From an uncultured Prevotellaceae bacterium (GTDB taxonomy: Bacteria > Bacteroidota > Bacteroidia > Bacteroidales > Bacteroidaceae), in the NCBI GenBank assembly GCA_902786665.1, contig CADADN010000022.1, forward strand, positions 1-49,936: a stretch of 49,936 nucleotides of DNA, read 5' to 3'. Numbering within the stretch: position 1 is the stretch's first letter; the number at the start of each line of letters is the position of its first letter. The notes below the pieces were generated by a model that was not told where the DNA came from, ran no database searches, and was given only the letters and a program-made list of their open reading frames with translations. Below, piece after piece: positions 17,122-25,634 of the stretch. The translations under genes and the position numbers were made by a program.

Positions 17122-17715
17122 ATGACAGACATCAAGAAGATAAAAACCGCTCTCGTTTCCGTGTTTCACAAGGACGGCCTTGAAGAATTGCTGGCTGCCT
17201 TGAACAAAGAAGGTGTGAAATTCCTCTCCACCGGAGGAACCCAGAAATTCATCGAGTCGCTTGGCTACGAATGCCAAACCGTGGAAAGTGTCACCACCTA
17301 CCCCTCCATCCTCGGAGGCAGGGTCAAGACACTGCATCCCAAGGTGTTTGGTGGCATCCTTGCACGTCGCGACAACGCTGGCGACCAAGAGCAGATGAAG
17401 ACTTATGACATCCCCGAAATCGACCTTGTCGTCGTCGACCTCTATCCATTCGAGGACACCGTGGCCAGCGGAGCCTCCGAGCAAGACATCATCGAGAAGA
17501 TCGACATCGGCGGCATTTCACTCATCAGGGCTGCAGCCAAGAATTTCAACGACGTGGTCATCGTGGCCAGCAAGGCCGAATATGGCATCCTGACTGACAT
17601 CATCCGCGAAAATGGCGCCCAGACGAGTCTCGCCGACCGCCGCATGCTCGCCACACGCGCCTTTGGCGTGAGCAGCCACTACGACACCGCCATCCACGCT
17701 TGGTTTGCCAAATAA
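17122..17715 (+). CDS. purH: Stand-alone IMP cyclohydrolase (N-terminal half of PurH)
   Basis: 197 residues starting MTDIKKIKTALVSVFHKDG. It contains the whole MGS-like cyclohydrolase domain of bifunctional PurH: STGGT at 36-40, GGRVKTLHPKVFGG around 65-78, RAAAKNF at 136-142 and the helix ending FGVSSHYDTAIHAWF. Bifunctional PurH is about 510 residues; the AICAR transformylase domain is missing and no remnant of it follows, as mreB starts 71 bases later. The residual enzyme should close FAICAR to IMP, the last step of purine synthesis. A separate transformylase gene must exist elsewhere if the pathway is complete. First gene of the cell-shape cluster. Confidence 0.9.
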   Translation: MTDIKKIKTALVSVFHKDGLEELLAALNKEGVKFLSTGGTQKFIESLGYECQTVESVTTYPSILGGRVKTLHPKVFGGILARRDNAGDQEQMKTYDIPEIDLVVVDLYPFEDTVASGASEQDIIEKIDIGGISLIRAAAKNFNDVVIVASKAEYGILTDIIRENGAQTSLADRRMLATRAFGVSSHYDTAIHAWFAK

Positions 17716-17786
17716 TCCCCGGCAAACGATTTCTGTCAATACAACATCATTCACAACAACAACGAATTCGTTCAAAAACTTAAGAA

Positions 17787-18809
17787 ATGGGATTTTTTTC
17801 TTTCATGCGCGACATAGCGATGGACCTCGGCACCGCCAACACCATCATCATCAGCGATGGCAAGATTGTGGTTGACGAGCCCTCTGTCGTCGCTCTCGAC
17901 CGCCGCACCAACAAGATGCTGGCAGTGGGAGCCAAGGCCAAACTGATGTATGAGAAGACGCACGACAACATCAGCACGGTTCGCCCACTCCGCGACGGAG
18001 TGATTGCCGACTTCTCTGCTTGCGAGCAGATGATGCGCGGCCTCATCAAGATGGTGCAGACAGGAAGCCGCTTCTTCTCACCATCCCTCCGCATGGTCAT
18101 CGGCGTACCCTCCGGTTCAACGGAAGTGGAACTCCGCGCCGTGCGCGACTCCGCCGAGCATGCCGACGGCCGTGACGTCTATTTGATTTTCGAGCCAATG
18201 GCAGCCGCCTTGGGCATTGGCATCGATGTGGAAGCCCCCGAAGGCAACATGATTGTCGACATAGGCGGCGGCAGCACCGAGATTGCCGTCATCTCCCTTG
18301 GAGGCATCGTTTCCAACAACTCCATCCGCATCGCCGGTGACGACCTCACCGCCGACATCCAAGACTATATGAGCCGCCAGCACAACCTCAAAGTTGGCGA
18401 ACGCATGGCAGAACGCATCAAGATACACGTGGGCTCAGCCCTCACCGACCTTGGCGACGAAGCCCCAGAGGACTACATCGTGCATGGCCCCAACCGCATC
18501 ACAGCCCTGCCTATGGAAGTGCCTGTGTGCTATCAGGAAATCGCACACTGCCTTGACAAGACGGTGGCGAAGATAGAGAACGCCGTGCTCTCTGCCTTGG
18601 AGAAGACCCCGCCCGAGCTCTACGCCGACATCGTGCACAACGGCATCTACCTCACCGGTGGCGGCGCCTTGCTGCGTGGCCTTGACAAACGTTTGCACGA
18701 CAAGATACAAATCCCCTTCCATATCGCCGACGACCCACTCCACAGCGTTGCCAAGGGAGCAGGAAAAGCACTGAAGAATGTAGACCGATATTCGTTCCTT
18801 ATGAGATAA
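17787..18809 (+). CDS. mreB: Rod shape-determining actin homologue MreB
   Basis: 340 residues, normal length. MreB polymerises under the inner membrane and positions the elongation machinery for side-wall peptidoglycan. The actin-fold sites are visible: phosphate-1 MDLGTANT, phosphate-2 VDIGGGSTEIAV and the adenosine motif LTGGGALLRGLD. The N-terminus MGFFSFMRDIAMD has a hydrophobic start that could form the membrane-contacting helix. It is followed by mreC after only 10 bases. Confidence 0.97.
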   Translation: MGFFSFMRDIAMDLGTANTIIISDGKIVVDEPSVVALDRRTNKMLAVGAKAKLMYEKTHDNISTVRPLRDGVIADFSACEQMMRGLIKMVQTGSRFFSPSLRMVIGVPSGSTEVELRAVRDSAEHADGRDVYLIFEPMAAALGIGIDVEAPEGNMIVDIGGGSTEIAVISLGGIVSNNSIRIAGDDLTADIQDYMSRQHNLKVGERMAERIKIHVGSALTDLGDEAPEDYIVHGPNRITALPMEVPVCYQEIAHCLDKTVAKIENAVLSALEKTPPELYADIVHNGIYLTGGGALLRGLDKRLHDKIQIPFHIADDPLHSVAKGAGKALKNVDRYSFLMR

Positions 18810-18819
18810 CCATCTTGCC

Positions 18820-19689
18820 ATGCGCAATCTCATAGAGTTTCTCAAGAAGCACCATTATTGGTTTGTCTTCGCATTCCTTGAGGTGGTGAGCCTCTTCATG
18901 GTATTCCAATACAACAACTACCAAGGAAGCGTATGGTTCAGTTCGGCCAACTACCTTACCGGGCTGACCCTTGAGACAGATGCAAAGCTGAGATCCTTTG
19001 CCGGTCAAGGTGAGGCCAACCGCACCCTGACCGAAAGGAACCTTATGCTTGAGCATGAAGTAAGCCTGCTACGCGAGCAACTGCAAGAGGAGCGCACAAG
19101 GAACGACAGCACCTACCAAGGCAAAGGTGAAATCGCCAATCTGAAAGACTACAAACTGATTCCCGCCAAGGTCATCAGCAATTCCGTCAACAAAAGCGAC
19201 AACCTGATGACCATCAACAAAGGTCGCGTCGACGGTGTCCATGAAGACATGGGAGTGGCTTGCGGAAACGGCGTGGTGGGCGTGGTGTACATGGTCTCAA
19301 GCCATTATTCCGTGGTCATCCCTGCACTCAATATAAAAAGCAACATCAGCTGCACCGTTCGCGGAAAGGGATATTTCGGCTACCTCCACTGGAACGGCGG
19401 CCCCATCGACATCGCCTACGTTGACGACATCCCGCGACATGCCTCCTTCGAAAAAGGAGACACCATCGTCACCAGCGGATACTCCTCCCTCTTCCCTCCT
19501 GGCATCCTAGTGGGGACAATCCTCGACCAAGAAGACTCCAAAGACGGACTATACTATAGGTTGAAGGTGCAACTGTCGACCAATTTCGGCAACATCAACG
19601 ACGTGTGCATCATCGATGACGCCGCTGTAAGGGAGCAGCTGAACCTGCTCAGGCAAGCCACCGACTCTCTCAAACCCAAAAGAGATTAA
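18820..19689 (+). CDS. mreC: Rod shape-determining protein MreC
   Basis: 289 residues. One N-terminal membrane segment (about 11-32, WFVFAFLEVVSLFMVF) is followed by a short coiled coil (about 60-95, ERNLMLEHEVSLLREQLQEE) and the beta-barrel periplasmic domain typical of MreC (NKGRVDGVHEDMGV; GDTIVTSGYSSLFPPGILVG). It links cytosolic MreB to PBP2 and RodA in the periplasm. It sits between mreB and mreD with spacings of 10 and 7 bases, so one operon. Confidence 0.95.
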   Translation: MRNLIEFLKKHHYWFVFAFLEVVSLFMVFQYNNYQGSVWFSSANYLTGLTLETDAKLRSFAGQGEANRTLTERNLMLEHEVSLLREQLQEERTRNDSTYQGKGEIANLKDYKLIPAKVISNSVNKSDNLMTINKGRVDGVHEDMGVACGNGVVGVVYMVSSHYSVVIPALNIKSNISCTVRGKGYFGYLHWNGGPIDIAYVDDIPRHASFEKGDTIVTSGYSSLFPPGILVGTILDQEDSKDGLYYRLKVQLSTNFGNINDVCIIDDAAVREQLNLLRQATDSLKPKRD

Positions 19690-19696
19690 GAGCGCC

Positions 19697-20203
19697 ATGA
19701 AATACGATTTTCTCCGACTGCCGCTGCTCTTCATCATCCTGTGCGTCATACAGGTGTTTGTGTTCAACCATATCCAACTCTTTGGTTGCGCATCACCATT
19801 GATATATGTCTACTTCGTACTGACAATGAAAAAGGGGATGGCGAAATGGGGCATGATGACCTGGGCTTTCGCCTTGGGACTTCTCCTCGACACCTTCTCC
19901 AACACCCCAGGCGTGACAGCGGCATCGATGACTTTCGCCGCCATGGCCCAACCCTACCTGCTCGACCTCTTCATCACAAGGGAAGGCGACAATGAAATCA
20001 CCCCCTCCATGTCGACCATCGGCATCAAGCCCTTCATCAACTACTCCCTCGTCCTGACTGGAGGATATTGCGTGGTGTTTTTCACACTCGAGATGTTCAG
20101 TTTCCTCAATTGGACACGATGGTTGGAATGCGTCGTGGGAAGCACCCTGCTCACCATGGCCCTGGTCTTGGCCATCGACCGCCTCAAACTCAAGAAAGAT
20201 TAG
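19697..20203 (+). CDS. mreD: Rod shape-determining membrane protein MreD
   Basis: 168 residues, with four or five hydrophobic segments (about 6-24, 30-45, 52-70, 104-125, 140-160). The beginning MKYDFLRLPLLFIILCVIQ resembles Bacteroidetes MreD. The sequence is poorly conserved in this family, so the call rests on length, hydrophobicity and position between mreC and mrdA. Confidence 0.88.
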   Translation: MKYDFLRLPLLFIILCVIQVFVFNHIQLFGCASPLIYVYFVLTMKKGMAKWGMMTWAFALGLLLDTFSNTPGVTAASMTFAAMAQPYLLDLFITREGDNEITPSMSTIGIKPFINYSLVLTGGYCVVFFTLEMFSFLNWTRWLECVVGSTLLTMALVLAIDRLKLKKD

Positions 20204-20270
20204 AAGAAATCCGCACAAGGATTACCAGGAGCATTAGAAAGCACCCTACAATACGATTGATTGGACATCA

Positions 20271-22133
20271 ATGAAAGATTACGAACTCGACAAGCGTAAA
20301 TACATCATAGGCGGCGTGGCCACCACAATCGTGGTCATCTACATCATTCGTCTCTTCACTTTGCAGATCATCAGCGACGACTACAAGAAAAACGCCGACA
20401 GCAACGCATTCCTCAAAAAGGTGGAGTTCCCGTCACGTGGTGTCATCTACGACCGCAACGAAGACTTGCTTGTTTTCAACCAACCTTCCTATGACATCAT
20501 GGTCATCGTCAACGAAATCAAGCAAGTGGACACCTTGGAGCTTTGCAAGGCACTCAACATCACCCAAGAGTATTACGTGAAAAGGATGCGGGAAATCCAA
20601 GACCCCAGCAAGAACAGGGGATACTCGAAATACACTCAGCAAGTCTTCATGTCGCAGTTGTCCGACAAGGAGTTCAGTGTCTTCCAGGAGATGGCATACA
20701 AGTTCCCCGGCTTCTATATCCAGCGACGCAGCATCCGCCAATACCAATACCCCAATGCCGCCCTGCTCCTTGGCGACGTTGCCGAAGTGTCGCCCGACGA
20801 CATCAGCGAGGACGAATACTACCAGCCAGGCGACTACATCGGCAAGATTGGCGTGGAACGTTATTACGAGAAGCAACTGCGCGGCAAGAAAGGCATCCAG
20901 ATACTCTTGCGTGATGCCTACGGCCGCATCCAAGGCAACTATCAAGATGGCAAATTCAACACCCAGCCCACTCCAGGGAAGGACCTTGTCCTTGGCTTGG
21001 ACATCAAGTTGCAGCAATTGGGCGAGCGTCTGATGGAAGGCAAGCTTGGCGCCATCGTGGCCATCGAGCCATCCACCGGCGAGGTGCTCTGCATGGTGTC
21101 GTCGCCCACCTTCGACCCACGCCTGATGATTGGCCGCCAACGAGGGAAGAACCAACGTGAACTGTCCAAAGACCCGATGAAGCCCCTGCTCAACCGCGCC
21201 ATCATGGGATTGTACCCTCCCGGCTCCACCTTCAAACCCAGCCAAGCCCTCACTTTCTTGTCGGAAGGCATCATCGACTCCACCACGAGATATCCCTGCA
21301 ACCATGGCTTTGTCTACCATGGCATGAAAGTGGGCTGCCACGGCCATGGATCCCCACTCCCCCTCATCCCCGCCATCGGCACCTCTTGCAATGGTTTCTT
21401 CTGCTGGGGACTTTACCATATGCTCACCAACAAAAAGAAATACAATACGATGCACACCGCGATGAACACGTGGCGCGACTATATGAAAAGCATGGGCTTC
21501 GGTTATCCTCTCGGCGTCGACCTTCCCGGTGAGAAACGCGGAATGATCCCCAATGCCTCCTATTACGACAAGGTGTTCAAGAACAATTGGAACGCCCTGG
21601 GTGTCATCAGCATCTCCATCGGCCAGGGCGAGGTGACGCTCACCCCGCTGCAAATCGCCAACCTGGGAGCCACCATCGCCAACAGGGGATGGTTTATCAC
21701 TCCTCACGTGGTGAAAAGCATCCAAGACGAGCCTCTCGACACCCTGTACACCCAGCGGAGATACACCATGGCCTATACTGAGCACAACACCTCACAGTAT
21801 TACGACCTGGTGGTGCGCGGCATGCGTCGCGCTGTCACCGGTGGCACCTGCAAATCGGCCAACCGCCGTGACTACGAGGTATGCGGCAAGACAGGAACAG
21901 CCCAGAACCGTGGCCGCGACCACTCCGTCTTCATGGGTTTCGCTCCGATGAAAGACCCCAAAATCGCCATCTGCGTGTATGTGGAGAACGGCGGCTTCGG
22001 TGCCACCATGGGTGTCCCCATCGGTTCGCTGATGATGGAGCAATTCATCAAGGGAGAGTTGTCGGAAGGTTCGAAACGCCAAGCCGCCAAAATACAAAGC
22101 CAACATCTGAAATATGGAACCAAAGACAGGTAA
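20271..22133 (+). CDS. mrdA: Penicillin-binding protein 2, elongasome transpeptidase
   Basis: 620 residues. One N-terminal membrane segment (about 12-32) is followed by the dimerisation domain (SRGVIYDRNEDLLVFNQPSY) and the transpeptidase domain. The active-site motifs are complete: SxxK at PPGSTFKP (Ser319), SxN at TSCNGFF (Ser372) and KTG at CGKTGTAQN (Lys540). It cross-links peptidoglycan during side-wall growth with its partner RodA. Its last 20 bases overlap the start of rodA. Confidence 0.96.
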   Translation: MKDYELDKRKYIIGGVATTIVVIYIIRLFTLQIISDDYKKNADSNAFLKKVEFPSRGVIYDRNEDLLVFNQPSYDIMVIVNEIKQVDTLELCKALNITQEYYVKRMREIQDPSKNRGYSKYTQQVFMSQLSDKEFSVFQEMAYKFPGFYIQRRSIRQYQYPNAALLLGDVAEVSPDDISEDEYYQPGDYIGKIGVERYYEKQLRGKKGIQILLRDAYGRIQGNYQDGKFNTQPTPGKDLVLGLDIKLQQLGERLMEGKLGAIVAIEPSTGEVLCMVSSPTFDPRLMIGRQRGKNQRELSKDPMKPLLNRAIMGLYPPGSTFKPSQALTFLSEGIIDSTTRYPCNHGFVYHGMKVGCHGHGSPLPLIPAIGTSCNGFFCWGLYHMLTNKKKYNTMHTAMNTWRDYMKSMGFGYPLGVDLPGEKRGMIPNASYYDKVFKNNWNALGVISISIGQGEVTLTPLQIANLGATIANRGWFITPHVVKSIQDEPLDTLYTQRRYTMAYTEHNTSQYYDLVVRGMRRAVTGGTCKSANRRDYEVCGKTGTAQNRGRDHSVFMGFAPMKDPKIAICVYVENGGFGATMGVPIGSLMMEQFIKGELSEGSKRQAAKIQSQHLKYGTKDR

Positions 22134-23583
22134 ACAACCCGGTGTGCTTCAGTCGCTTGACTGGTGGACGATAGGCATCTATGTGGCGCTCCTCGCCTTC
22201 GGCTGGATGAGCGTATGTGGTGCCAGCTACTCGTTCAGCGAGCCCGACATCCTGAGCCTTTCCACCCGTTCCGGCATGCAGTTGGTATGGATAGGCACGT
22301 CCATATGCCTTGGATTCGTCCTTCTGATGCTCGACGACCGCTACTACGACACCTTTGCCTATGTGCTTTACGCCATTCTCCTGGTTATCTTGGTGGTGAC
22401 CATCTTTGTGGCCGATGAAATCAAAGGTTCGAGGTCATGGCTACAATTCGGCTCTTTCAGCATACAGCCGGCGGAGTTTGCCAAATTTGCCACTGCGTTG
22501 GCCATCAGCAAGTTCATGACATCCTATGGCTACAACATCCACCGTTTTCGCGACTTTGCCCTCTCCTGCCTCATCGTCATGACTCCGGTGATGTGCATTT
22601 TACTCCAACGTGAGACAGGCTCCGCCCTCGTATACCTCTCCTTCTTCCTGATGTTCTACCGTGAGGGCATGCCCGGCAGCATCCTCTTCACCGGTGTTGC
22701 GATGGTGATTTATTTCGTGGTGGGCATCTCTTTCGACGAAGTCAACTTGTGGGACACTCCCACGTCAGTGGGTAAGTTCGTCGTCCTGCTGCTCATCCAA
22801 CTCTTCTCCGCCGGTCTTGTACACTTCAATTGCCATGACAAGGAGAAGGCCTTGCGCCTGATAGGCATCACGACGAGCATCACGATGGTGTTTCTGCTAT
22901 TCTCCGAATATGTGATTCCCTTCGACATCGTATGGGTTCAACTCGTGGTGTGCGCCTCTTTGGTCGGATACTTCATGTATCAAGGATTGAGTACTCGTGT
23001 GAACAACTACCTCTACATCGCCATGTTCACCATCGGCTCCATCACCTTTTTCTATTCCGCCAGTTTCGTGCTCAACCATGTGATGGGAGAACATCAGAAA
23101 AAGCGCATCTTGGTGGTGCTGGGATTGGACGAGGACAAGAGTGCCGCCGGTTACAATGTGAACCAGAGCAAGATAGCCATCGGCTCGGGCGGTCTGCGTG
23201 GCAAGGGTTTCCTCAACGGCACCCAGACGAAACTGAAATACGTGCCGGAGCAAGACACCGACTTCATCTTCTGCACCGTGGGAGAGGAAGAGGGTTTCCT
23301 CGGTTCCGCCAGTGTGTTGCTCCTCTTTCTGGCGCTCATCTTGCGACTCATCATCTTGTCTGAGCGACAACCCTTCAAGTTTGGAAGGGTCTACGGGTAT
23401 TGTGTGTTGAGCATCTTCTTATTCCACCTCTTCATCAATGTGGGGATGGTGCTTGGATTGGCACCTGTCATCGGCATCCCGCTGCCTTTCTTCAGTTACG
23501 GAGGCAGCTCCCTATGGGATTTCACCATCTTGCTCTTCATCTTCCTCCGCATAGATGCCAGCCGCAACTTTGTGAGGACATAA
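22114..23583 (+). CDS. rodA: Peptidoglycan glycosyltransferase RodA
   Basis: 489 residues of the SEDS family with about ten membrane segments. The SEDS catalytic-loop region GKGFLNGTQTKLKYVPEQDTDF is present (22 residues in positions 362-384), with Asp383 in the place of the essential loop aspartate of characterised RodA. The ending PLPFFSYGGSS is the usual signature. It is about 100 residues longer than E. coli RodA, because of extra hydrophobic segments around 195-310, which is common in Bacteroidetes. It polymerises lipid II for PBP2. Start overlaps the mrdA end; the convergent gldH follows after a palindromic repeat. Confidence 0.96.
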   Translation: MEPKTGKQPGVLQSLDWWTIGIYVALLAFGWMSVCGASYSFSEPDILSLSTRSGMQLVWIGTSICLGFVLLMLDDRYYDTFAYVLYAILLVILVVTIFVADEIKGSRSWLQFGSFSIQPAEFAKFATALAISKFMTSYGYNIHRFRDFALSCLIVMTPVMCILLQRETGSALVYLSFFLMFYREGMPGSILFTGVAMVIYFVVGISFDEVNLWDTPTSVGKFVVLLLIQLFSAGLVHFNCHDKEKALRLIGITTSITMVFLLFSEYVIPFDIVWVQLVVCASLVGYFMYQGLSTRVNNYLYIAMFTIGSITFFYSASFVLNHVMGEHQKKRILVVLGLDEDKSAAGYNVNQSKIAIGSGGLRGKGFLNGTQTKLKYVPEQDTDFIFCTVGEEEGFLGSASVLLLFLALILRLIILSERQPFKFGRVYGYCVLSIFLFHLFINVGMVLGLAPVIGIPLPFFSYGGSSLWDFTILLFIFLRIDASRNFVRT

Positions 23584-23603
23584 TGCGGTTTTTTTCATAG
23601 GAA

Positions 23604-23676
23604 TCGGAGTAATATCGGAATAATCGGATTACTCCGACCACTCCGGTTATTCCGATTACTCCGACCACTCCGGTTA
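23604..23676. repeat. Palindromic tandem repeat between convergent rodA and gldH
   Basis: TCGGAGTAAT (23604-23613) pairs with ATTACTCCGA (23628-23637) and with a second copy at 23655-23664. A 23-base unit beginning GATTACTCCGACCACTCC repeats with period 27 (23627-23649, 23654-23676). Several alternative hairpins are possible, so it could terminate transcription from both sides, though no T-run follows. The gldH stop codon overlaps its end. Confidence 0.65.
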
Positions 23677-24177
23677 ATCTGCATACGCCTTGGTGACCTT
23701 TAGTCCCACGTCGGCGATGCCTTCGATGGCGCTCCTTCGCATATTGTGACGTACAGCCATCTCAATGGAATCGCCCTCTTGCAATCGTATGCCCTTGATA
23801 GGTACGACGAGTTGGTAAAGGTCGATGCCCTTTCCCCTTAGGTTTCCATCATCGTCATAGATGTCGAAAACGATGGTGTCGGAATTGACCACGTTGGAAT
23901 GGCTGTCGTTGGTTGAGATGATTTTTTGGTCGATGACTAGCGAGAGTTGCTTGAAAGGATATAGTTTTGATGTTCTCACCCCTATTTCCTCAGCGTAGAA
24001 TCCTTTTTCCTTTACTGCGCGAACGTGATAATGCAGCACGCTATCCCTCTCCCACCCATTGATGTCGGTGGAAAAATACTTGAAATATGCCGTGCTTTGA
24101 TAGCAAGCCTGCAATAAGGCTGCCGTCAGGCAGACGACAGCCAATGCAGCGACTTTAGAGGTGTAGGTCATATGCAT
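23674..24177 (-). CDS. gldH: Gliding-motility-type lipoprotein GldH
   Basis: 167 residues. A lipoprotein signal ends in the lipobox LQAC (Cys25), followed by YQSTAYFKYFSTDINGWERDS, 21 residues whose Tyr/Trp pattern is characteristic of GldH. The mature domain is beta-rich with DTIVFDIYDDDGN and a C-terminal VGLKV. GldH is required for gliding in Flavobacterium; non-gliding Bacteroidales keep it and its role there is not settled. It starts three bases after the ricT stop, as the last gene of the metF-holB-ricT-gldH run. Confidence 0.85.
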   Translation of the reverse strand: MHMTYTSKVAALAVVCLTAALLQACYQSTAYFKYFSTDINGWERDSVLHYHVRAVKEKGFYAEEIGVRTSKLYPFKQLSLVIDQKIISTNDSHSNVVNSDTIVFDIYDDDGNLRGKGIDLYQLVVPIKGIRLQEGDSIEMAVRHNMRRSAIEGIADVGLKVTKAYAD

Positions 24178-24180
24178 GCG

Positions 24181-25578
24181 TCACCCCTCGTTGTTTTTTT
24201 TGTTGGCAGGCTTTGCCACTTTTCCTTCAACGGGAGCGCCCCCTTGTTCCTTTGCCGGTCTTGGTTTGCGAGGATTGTTGCGCTTCCCCTGGTTGTTGCG
24301 TTGTCCTTGTGGTGCGCCCCCCTCTGCTTGTTGCTTGTTCTTCTCCAAGGGTTTGTTGCTCTTCTCCGCCTTTGGTGCGACGTTTTTCTCCGTCTTGGGC
24401 GTGTTGCCCTTGGGCTGTTGCGTCTCTTGCGGGTTGGCATTCAATTGTTGCACCTCTCCCTTGTTTTCTTGTTTGTCGGCCTTTGCCTTCTTCTTTTTCT
24501 TCTTCTTATTCTTGTCGAAACGGGTGATGCTTTCTCCCTCAAGCAAATCCTTGGGTCTGTTGTCATCCACCTGTCCATCCTCCTGTAGCGAGAGAGGTTT
24601 CTCGCCTTGTTTGTTCATCTCGATGATTTCTTTAGCCCTCTCCACGGTGATGGTTTCCAAGTTGGCAGCCGTCCGTTTGTCCGTGGAATAAGACACCAAC
24701 CCTGCGAGCACATCGGTCTTGAAGAGGAAATAATCGGCATCCGCCGTTTGCAGTATGACATCCTTCGGCGGGAGTCTCTTTCCAGCCTCCATGTAGTTGT
24801 CCACCTCATAGTTGAGACAGCATTTGAGTTTGGCACACATGCCCGCCAACTTTTGCGGGTTGAGCGAGATGTCCTGGAACCTTGCAGCATTGGTGCTGAC
24901 ACTGATGAAGTTTTTCATCCATGTGGCACAGCATAGTTCACGCCCGCATGGCCCTGTTCCTCCTATGCGTCCTGCCTCCTGCCTGGCTCCGATTTGCTTC
25001 ATCTCGATGCGCACGTGGAAAGTCTCTGCGAGCACCTTGATGAGTTGTCGGAAGTCCACGCGCTCGTCTGCAATGTAATAGAAGATGGCCTTGTTGCCGT
25101 CGCCTTGGTACTCGACATCGCCGATTTTCATATCCAGTCCCAGATCCTTGGCTATTTGCCGGCTTTGTATCATGGTGGCATGCTCCCTTCCCTTGGCCTC
25201 CTCGTATTTTTCCATATCTACAGGTTTGGCAAGTCGGTAAATGCGTTTGATGTCGTCCGCCGACTTGAGGTTGGCCTTTTTCAGTTGCAGTTTCACCAAT
25301 TGTCCCGTGAGTGTGACCACTCCGATGTCATGTCCCGGATTGGCCTCGACGGCGACGACGTCTCCCTTCCTCAAGTCGAGGTTGTTGACGTTATGGTAAT
25401 ATCCTTTTCTCGTGTTCTTGAACTGCACCTCCACGAGGTCGGTGCTGTCGGCATTGCCCGGCACGTCGGCCAACCAGTCATAGGTGTTGAGTTGCTTGTC
25501 TTGCCTGCCTACTCCTCTTCGGCACAAGCCTCTTCCACATCCGGTGCTTATCTTGAATGTAATGTCTTTGTAGTCCAT
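24181..25578 (-). CDS. ricT: PSP1-domain protein RicT (YaaT) with basic C-terminal tail
   Basis: 465 residues. The PSP1 core spans about 45-340. It carries three Cys clusters: C14/C19 (STGCGRGLCRRG), C211/C216/C217 (GPCGRELCCATW) and C248/C253/C254 (CAKLKCCLNYE). In B. subtilis RicT works with RicA and RicF in an iron-sulfur complex that guides RNA processing by RNase Y; here the partners are unknown. From about 355 the protein is a disordered Lys/Asn/Pro/Gln tail (starting KNKKKKKKKAKADK) absent from the Bacillus protein, plausibly binding RNA. The neighbourhood with holB is conserved in many bacteria. The start at 25578 precedes MDYKDITFKIS. Confidence 0.9.
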   Translation of the reverse strand: MDYKDITFKISTGCGRGLCRRGVGRQDKQLNTYDWLADVPGNADSTDLVEVQFKNTRKGYYHNVNNLDLRKGDVVAVEANPGHDIGVVTLTGQLVKLQLKKANLKSADDIKRIYRLAKPVDMEKYEEAKGREHATMIQSRQIAKDLGLDMKIGDVEYQGDGNKAIFYYIADERVDFRQLIKVLAETFHVRIEMKQIGARQEAGRIGGTGPCGRELCCATWMKNFISVSTNAARFQDISLNPQKLAGMCAKLKCCLNYEVDNYMEAGKRLPPKDVILQTADADYFLFKTDVLAGLVSYSTDKRTAANLETITVERAKEIIEMNKQGEKPLSLQEDGQVDDNRPKDLLEGESITRFDKNKKKKKKKAKADKQENKGEVQQLNANPQETQQPKGNTPKTEKNVAPKAEKSNKPLEKNKQQAEGGAPQGQRNNQGKRNNPRKPRPAKEQGGAPVEGKVAKPANKKNNEG

Positions 25579-25634
25579 ATCATATCTTTTTTGTCAGACC
25601 CCTGGTGGGTCCGTTATTCTGGAGTTAAGTTGAG

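Noticed and set aside
20433-21785. 450-codon open frame antisense to mrdA
   Set aside because: It mirrors the codon structure of a well-supported PBP2 gene; its product has no signal, domain or sensible composition.
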